A stretch of DNA of 8,712 nt from NCBI GenBank assembly GCA_964461325.1, contig CAYWTW010000032.1:1-8712 (forward strand), in the 5' to 3' direction. A program made the position numbers and the translations under genes. A model generated the notes under the pieces. That model searched no databases, was not told the origin of the DNA, and saw only the letters and a program-made list of their open reading frames with translations. The DNA comes from CAYUVV01 sp964461325. GTDB taxonomy: Bacteria > Patescibacteriota > Minisyncoccia > Phycocordibacterales > JACOZG01. Positions 4,956 through 8,712 of the stretch are shown piece after piece (position 1 is the stretch's first letter; each line of letters opens with the position of its first letter).

Positions 4956-5532
4956 CATACCTACCGTGATAGAAAAATCGCCGTTTGGCGAACGCGCCTA
5001 CGACATTTATTCCCGCTTGCTGAAAGAGCGTATTGTTTTTCTGGGCGGACCGATTGAAGACAACATGGCCAACATCATCATCGCCCAATTATTATTCTTG
5101 GAATCGGAAGACCCTAAAAAAGATATCAGTCTTTACATCAACTCCCCCGGCGGCTCGGTCACGTCCGGCTTAGCCATCTACGACACCATGCAGCACATCA
5201 AGCCCAATATCCGGACGATTTGCGTTGGTTTGGCCGCTTCCATGGGCTCGGTGCTCCTCGCCGCTGGCGCCAAGGGCAAACGTTTCGCCCTGCCAAACGC
5301 CGACGTCATGATCCATCAAGTAAGCGCCGGCTTTCAAGGCCAGGCCTCGGACATCGAGCGCAACGCCAAATATATTCTTCGCTTGAAGGAGCGCTTGAAC
5401 GGCATTCTGGCCAAACACACCGGCCGGACGGCCGCGGAGTTGGAAAAAGATTCGGACCGCGATTATTTTATGACGGCCGACGAAGCCGTCAAATACGGTC
5501 TCATCGATTCCGTCATTAAACCCAAAAGTTAA
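4951..5532 (+). CDS. clpP: ATP-dependent Clp protease proteolytic subunit
   Basis: ClpP forms the double-heptamer serine protease chamber that degrades substrates unfolded by ClpX or related AAA+ partners in the cytoplasm. The 193-aa protein is full length for the family. The catalytic triad is visible: S97 in GLAASMGSVLLAAG, H122 in MIHQVSAG and D171 in DRDYFMTADEAVKYGL, with the substrate-binding SPGGSVTSGLAIYD (65-78) and the handle region QASDIERNAKYIL. The opening MLIPTVIEKSPFGERAYDIY, with no propeptide, fits the family and fixes the start; a mature chain begins close to the N-terminus. The ATG coincides with the predicted transcription start, so the mRNA appears leaderless. rny follows after 2 bases, suggesting co-expression of protein and RNA turnover. 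No clpX lies in the window. Confidence 0.98.
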   Translation: MLIPTVIEKSPFGERAYDIYSRLLKERIVFLGGPIEDNMANIIIAQLLFLESEDPKKDISLYINSPGGSVTSGLAIYDTMQHIKPNIRTICVGLAASMGSVLLAAGAKGKRFALPNADVMIHQVSAGFQGQASDIERNAKYILRLKERLNGILAKHTGRTAAELEKDSDRDYFMTADEAVKYGLIDSVIKPKS

Positions 5533-5534
5533 CC

Positions 5535-7064
5535 GTGGATCTGTTGACGGCCCTATTCATTGGCGGCGGCGCTCTGGTTTTTGGCGCCCTGCTCGGCTAT
5601 TTTTTCCGCTGGCTCATCACCCTCGGGCAAAAAGGGTCGATTGAACTGACCGTCAAACAAACCATCCTCGAAGCGAAGGATCAGGCGCAAAAAATTGTTG
5701 ACCGCGCCGAGAATCAAGCGGAAGAAATTCTTAAGGAGATCAAACTCAAAGAACGGGAAACGGAACAACAATTAAAAAAGCGGGAGGATCGTTTGCTCAA
5801 AAAAGATGAGGTACTCGATCGCCGCCAAAACGACCTCGACCAGGAATTGGAGAATTTAAAACAACAATTAATCGAACTCCAAAAAACCAAAGACCGTCTG
5901 GCCGAACAAGCGAAACAACAAAAAATCGAGCTAGAGCGCGTGGCCGGACTATCCGTTGAGGCGGCCCGCGAGGAGATGATGAAGCGCCTCCTCGCCGAGG
6001 AGGAGGAAACTCTCGCCAATCGTCTGCGGAAATTCGAACAAGGCAGTCAAGAACGTTTAGAAAATCGGGCGCGAACCATCCTCACCTCGATTATTCAACG
6101 ACTGGCGAGCCCAACCACTCAAGAATTAACGGCCACGACCGTAACGATTCCCAGCGACGATCTCAAAGGCAAAATCATCGGCAAAGAGGGCCGGAACATC
6201 CGCGCGCTGGAAAAAGAAACCGGAGTGGAGGTGGTGATCGACGACACCCCGGGTTCGATTATTTTGTCGTCATTTGATCCCGTCCGGCGTGAGATTGCTC
6301 GTCAGGCGCTAGAAGAATTGATCGCCGACGGCCGCATCCATCCCGCCAAAATCGAAGAGACGGTCGCTCGCGCCAAAGAAAACGTCTCTCGGAAAATTAA
6401 GGAACGGGGCGAACAGGCGGCCTACGAAGCCAACGTTTTCAATCTCGACCCGCGCATTATCATCATCCTCGGCCGACTCCACTTCCGGACCAGTTACGGC
6501 CAAAACGTTCTTCAGCATTCGATCGAAGTAGCCAATCTGGCCGGGATGCTCGCCGAAGAATTGGGCGCGAACGTCAGTGTCGCGCGCGCCGGTGCCTTAC
6601 TCCACGACATCGGCAAAGCCGTCGACCACGAGGTGCCCGGAACCCATGTGGAAATCGGCCGTCGAATCCTGAAAAAATTTGGCGTTTCCGAAGAAATCAT
6701 CAAGGCGATGCAAGCCCATCACGAGGAATACCCATACGAAACTCTGGAATCAATCATCGTCCAAACCGCTGACGCCATCTCCGGCGGCCGGCCCGGCGCC
6801 CGACGCGACTCGGTCGAAAATTACTTGAAACGATTGAAAGAACTGGAGGAAACGGCAAGCGCCTTCCCGGGCGTGGAAAAGGTTTACGCGATTCAAGCCG
6901 GTCGAGAAGTCCGCGTTTTCGTGGAACCTCAAAAAATCGGCGACCTAGAGGCCCGGCGACTCGCGCGCGACGTCGCTAAGAAAATCGAGGATGAGCTCAA
7001 GTACCCGGGCGAAATCAAGGTGGTCGTTATCCGTGAATCGCGGGTAATAGAATACGCAAGATAA
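5535..7064 (+). CDS. rny: Ribonuclease Y (membrane-anchored endoribonuclease)
   Basis: RNase Y starts bulk mRNA decay by endonucleolytic cuts and is tethered to the inner face of the membrane. The 509-aa product shows the family order: N-terminal membrane anchor (about 2-30, LLTALFIGGGALVFGALLGY), a long charged coiled coil (about 40-185), a KH domain with GKIIGKEGRNIR (212-223), and an HD phosphohydrolase domain with H328 (LQHSIEVANL), H357-D358 (LLHDIGKA), H371, H395-H396 and D413 (TADAISGGRPGARR). The conserved C-terminal region ends in VVVIRESRVIEYAR. The length agrees with B. subtilis RNase Y (about 520). The start is GTG, 2 bases after clpP's stop and with no Shine-Dalgarno sequence, so translation is probably coupled to clpP. 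No clear terminator follows in 7065-7092. Confidence 0.98.
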   Translation: MDLLTALFIGGGALVFGALLGYFFRWLITLGQKGSIELTVKQTILEAKDQAQKIVDRAENQAEEILKEIKLKERETEQQLKKREDRLLKKDEVLDRRQNDLDQELENLKQQLIELQKTKDRLAEQAKQQKIELERVAGLSVEAAREEMMKRLLAEEEETLANRLRKFEQGSQERLENRARTILTSIIQRLASPTTQELTATTVTIPSDDLKGKIIGKEGRNIRALEKETGVEVVIDDTPGSIILSSFDPVRREIARQALEELIADGRIHPAKIEETVARAKENVSRKIKERGEQAAYEANVFNLDPRIIIILGRLHFRTSYGQNVLQHSIEVANLAGMLAEELGANVSVARAGALLHDIGKAVDHEVPGTHVEIGRRILKKFGVSEEIIKAMQAHHEEYPYETLESIIVQTADAISGGRPGARRDSVENYLKRLKELEETASAFPGVEKVYAIQAGREVRVFVEPQKIGDLEARRLARDVAKKIEDELKYPGEIKVVVIRESRVIEYAR

Positions 7065-7092
7065 CTAATCTTTAGTCAACTGTTGAAAAAGC

Positions 7093-7121
7093 TTGATTTA
7101 CGAAGCGCCGACCAGTATAAT
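7093..7121 (+). promoter_or_regulatory. hup promoter
   Basis: TTGATT (7093-7098) and a perfect TATAAT (7116-7121) with a 17-base spacer predict a start near 7128 and a 43-nt AT-rich leader without a Shine-Dalgarno sequence. It makes hup independent of the clpP-rny unit. Confidence 0.72.
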
Positions 7122-7147
7122 CCAAGCACAGCTTAATTTTGGTCGGC
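7107..7147. repeat. 8-bp inverted repeat flanking the hup -10 and start site
   Basis: GCCGACCA (7107-7114) and TGGTCGGC (7140-7147) are perfect complements 25 bases apart. The left arm lies in the promoter spacer and is not transcribed, so this cannot act as an RNA hairpin from this promoter; it could be a pair of protein-binding half-sites. A chance occurrence of this length in such a stretch is not excluded. Confidence 0.4.
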
Positions 7148-7170
7148 ATTAATATTTGAAATAAAAATTT

Positions 7171-7443
7171 ATGAACAAAGCATCCATTGTTGACGCGGTT
7201 TACGAAAAGATCGGCGGCACCAAAATGTCGGCCGAGCAGGCGGTGGACACAGTAATTGATTCGATTGTCGCTTCTCTCCGCAAAGGCGAAGAGGTGTCGA
7301 TTGCGGGTTTGGGCATCTTCTCAGTCAAGGATCGGGCGGCGCGAGCGGCGCGAAATCCTAAGACCGGCGAGACCATTCAAGTTCCGGCCACGCGCGTACC
7401 CAAGTTCCGCGCGGCGAAAGCTCTGAAAGACGCGGTCAAATAA
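7171..7443 (+). CDS. hup: HU-type nucleoid-associated DNA-binding protein
   Basis: HU dimers bend and compact DNA with little sequence preference. The 90-aa product has the standard length and layout: a helical N-terminal dimerisation part (MNKASIVDAVYEKIGGTKMS, then AEQAVDTVIDSIVASLRKGE), the core EVSIAGLGIFSVKDRAARAA (41-60) and the DNA-binding arm with RNPKTGETIQVPATRVPKFR (61-80), which contains the conserved RNPKTGE, the arm-tip proline (P72) and the VPKF return. It ends with a basic helix (AAKALKDAVK). A role as IHF-like subunit is not separable from sequence alone, but the single gene and the HU-like arm favour HU. The ATG follows an AT-rich leader with no Shine-Dalgarno sequence. A promoter and an inverted repeat lie directly upstream, so it probably forms its own unit; alr converges from the other side. 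Confidence 0.97.
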   Translation: MNKASIVDAVYEKIGGTKMSAEQAVDTVIDSIVASLRKGEEVSIAGLGIFSVKDRAARAARNPKTGETIQVPATRVPKFRAAKALKDAVK

Positions 7444-7464
7444 AAACGCCAGGAAAGCTGGTAA

Positions 7465-7497
7465 AACCCAATCCGCCGACAAGGCGGATTTGTGGTT
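7465..7497. terminator. Bidirectional hairpin between converging hup and alr
   Basis: AATCCGCC (7470-7477) pairs with GGCGGATT (7483-7490) around GACAA, with an outer AACC/GGTT extension (7465-7468 with 7494-7497). On the minus strand it is followed by GGGTTTTACC, on the plus strand by no strong T tract, so it is better placed to end alr than hup. The outer arm overlaps the alr stop codon. Confidence 0.6.
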
Positions 7498-8656
7498 AGA
7501 GATAAAACTTTTTAATCAACGGGTTAATGCGGGTCAGCACCTCGTGAGCGTGCGTGCCGGCCCAGGTGGCAAACTCCGCCGCGCCCAATTCCGGCCCGAT
7601 CAGGGTTACAACCTGCCCCGCCTTCGGTCGTCGCGGCAAATCAGTCGCGTCCACGACGATCATATCCATCGAGACTCGGCCGAGCACTCGCGCGCGACGA
7701 CCGGCAATCAGCACTTCGCCCCGGCAAGATAGGGGCAAGGGGAAGCCATGCCAATAACCGACCGGGCAGACGGCAAGGACGGTGTCGCGGCGGAGCTGCT
7801 CGAGAAAGCCGTAGCCCACCCGCTCCCCTTTCGGCACGTCTTTAACCTCGCTAACGATAGTCTGCCAACTTAAAACCGGGCGCAAATCAAAGCGCTGGGA
7901 AAACTTTTTTCGCCAGTCTTCGGAGAGCCAAGGGCCATACATCCCCAAGCCAACTCGATATAAAGTGAACATTGGATCTTGATAAGCCATCAGCCCGCCG
8001 GTATTGGCGGCGTGAATAAATTTTGGCTTAATACCCACCGCCGTCAACTCATCGAGAAACTTTTTAAACAAGTTTAATTGGTTCTCGGTCTCTCGACGAT
8101 GCGCTAGGGAAGAAGAGGCGGCTAAATGAGAATAGACTCCTTCAATAAGCAACCCGGGCTGGCGTTTGGGCAACATTTTGAGCAAACGCGGCCACGCGCT
8201 CGAGACGAAGCCCTGCCGATGCATCCCACTATCAATCTTCAAATGAACGGCCATTTTCTTGCCCGGATGTTTAGCCAGAAGCCGATTCAGGTCTTGCCAG
8301 GTCTCGAAGGTCGAAACTGTTAAAGAAACGTTTTGATCCAGCGCTTCCTCATAGCAGGCCGGCCGCGTATAACCTAAGACCAAAATCGGAGTCTTAATCC
8401 CCTCCCGCCGCAAACGCCGAGCTTCGGTAATCGAATCAACGCCCAGATAATCGGCCCCCAATTCTTCCATCAGTTTCGAGAACTGCACGAGGCCGTGGCC
8501 ATACGCGTTCGACTTAACAATCGGCATCAAACCGGCCCCCTTGGGCAGAGCCCGACGAAAAACCCGGTAATTATGCCGCGCGGCTTTAGTGTCGACGATA
8601 ATCCAAGTCCGCAGAGCCGCCGTTAATTTGGGCAAATCTGATTTTTGTATAAGCAT
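7496..8656 (-). CDS. alr: Alanine racemase (PLP-dependent)
   Basis: Alr interconverts L- and D-alanine and supplies D-Ala for peptidoglycan. The 386-aa chain has the N-terminal TIM-barrel domain with the PLP lysine K48 in PIVKSNAYGHG, the phosphate-side motifs KIDSGMHRQGF (140-150) and HAANTGG, and the C-terminal beta domain with the second catalytic base Y282 in RVGYGFLEQ and the SMDMIVVD motif (329-336). Some otherwise conserved spots differ: CPVGYWHGFP where IPIGYADGYPR is usual, and GTHAHEVLTRI where a Tyr is common. The catalytic pair is intact, so activity is expected. The start ATG is 2 bases after the tRNA-Gly 3' end; a TTG eight codons in is the only near alternative and would still keep the whole barrel. 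No Shine-Dalgarno sequence is possible there except within the tRNA. Confidence 0.96.
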   Translation of the reverse strand: MLIQKSDLPKLTAALRTWIIVDTKAARHNYRVFRRALPKGAGLMPIVKSNAYGHGLVQFSKLMEELGADYLGVDSITEARRLRREGIKTPILVLGYTRPACYEEALDQNVSLTVSTFETWQDLNRLLAKHPGKKMAVHLKIDSGMHRQGFVSSAWPRLLKMLPKRQPGLLIEGVYSHLAASSSLAHRRETENQLNLFKKFLDELTAVGIKPKFIHAANTGGLMAYQDPMFTLYRVGLGMYGPWLSEDWRKKFSQRFDLRPVLSWQTIVSEVKDVPKGERVGYGFLEQLRRDTVLAVCPVGYWHGFPLPLSCRGEVLIAGRRARVLGRVSMDMIVVDATDLPRRPKAGQVVTLIGPELGAAEFATWAGTHAHEVLTRINPLIKKFYL

Positions 8657-8658
8657 AA

Positions 8659-8712
8659 TGCGGACAGCGAGAATCGGACTCGCGCTTACTGCTTGGAAGG
8701 CAGTCGTACTAC
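8659..8712 (-). tRNA. tRNA-Gly(UCC), 3' part (5' end outside the window)
   Basis: On the minus strand the anticodon arm ACTGC-CTTCCAA-GCAGT gives anticodon TCC (glycine). A 4-base variable loop (AAGC), as in E. coli tRNA-Gly(UCC), is followed by T stem GCGAG/CTCGC and the acceptor strand TGTCCGC with discriminator A (8659). The 5' acceptor half and most of the D arm lie beyond the window. CCA is not encoded. The T loop is TCCGATT, with C at position 55 in place of the nearly universal T. The alr ATG follows after TT, so both are probably on one transcript. Confidence 0.9.

Overview
The window looks like chromosomal DNA of a small-genome bacterium, most likely a member of the Candidate Phyla Radiation (Patescibacteria). 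The reasons are a trigger factor without its PPIase domain, a NusA with an acidic insert and no C-terminal repeats, two small envelope proteins of a kind common in that group, very tight gene packing, and an almost complete absence of Shine-Dalgarno sequences. TGA is used as a stop (the mntA-like gene ends in it), so the standard bacterial code applies. Phylum-level placement is an inference from style, not from a marker tree.

Layout. (1) 1-113, minus strand: the 5' end of an unidentified, very C-rich gene that runs off the window and faces away from nusA. (2) 211-3730, plus strand: a compact run of nusA, ppa (inorganic pyrophosphatase), a secreted helical protein, a one-pass membrane protein and a PPIase-less trigger factor, with gaps of 4, 15, 27 and 3 bases. 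It ends at a perfect inverted repeat that overlaps the last stop codon. (3) 3760-4884, minus strand, lower GC: an unidentified 112-aa gene with its own promoter, the only strong Shine-Dalgarno in the window and its own terminator; then an independently transcribed structured RNA of about 168 nt; then a MntA-type minimal nucleotidyltransferase whose HepT (HEPN) toxin partner survives only as a short N-terminal stub ending in an in-frame stop. (4) 4916-7064, plus strand: clpP and rny (RNase Y), 2 bases apart. Their promoter shares a 29-bp core with the divergent 112-aa gene, and its predicted start point coincides with the clpP ATG. (5) 7093-7443: hup (HU protein) with its own promoter. (6) 7496-8712, minus strand: tRNA-Gly(UCC), 3' part only, then alr (alanine racemase), whose ATG lies two bases after the tRNA's last base. 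hup and alr converge on a hairpin.

How it fits together: most genes are housekeeping, covering transcription elongation (NusA), pyrophosphate removal (Ppa), nascent-chain folding (trigger factor), protein and RNA turnover (ClpP, RNase Y), nucleoid structure (HU) and peptidoglycan precursor supply (Alr). The accessory part is the minus-strand island at 3760-4884. The most interesting observations are the unidentified sRNA, the orphaned MntA with a decayed HepT, the tRNA-alr junction that would give a near-leaderless mRNA after tRNA processing, and the general shift to leaderless or SD-less starts beside one gene with an almost perfect anti-SD match.
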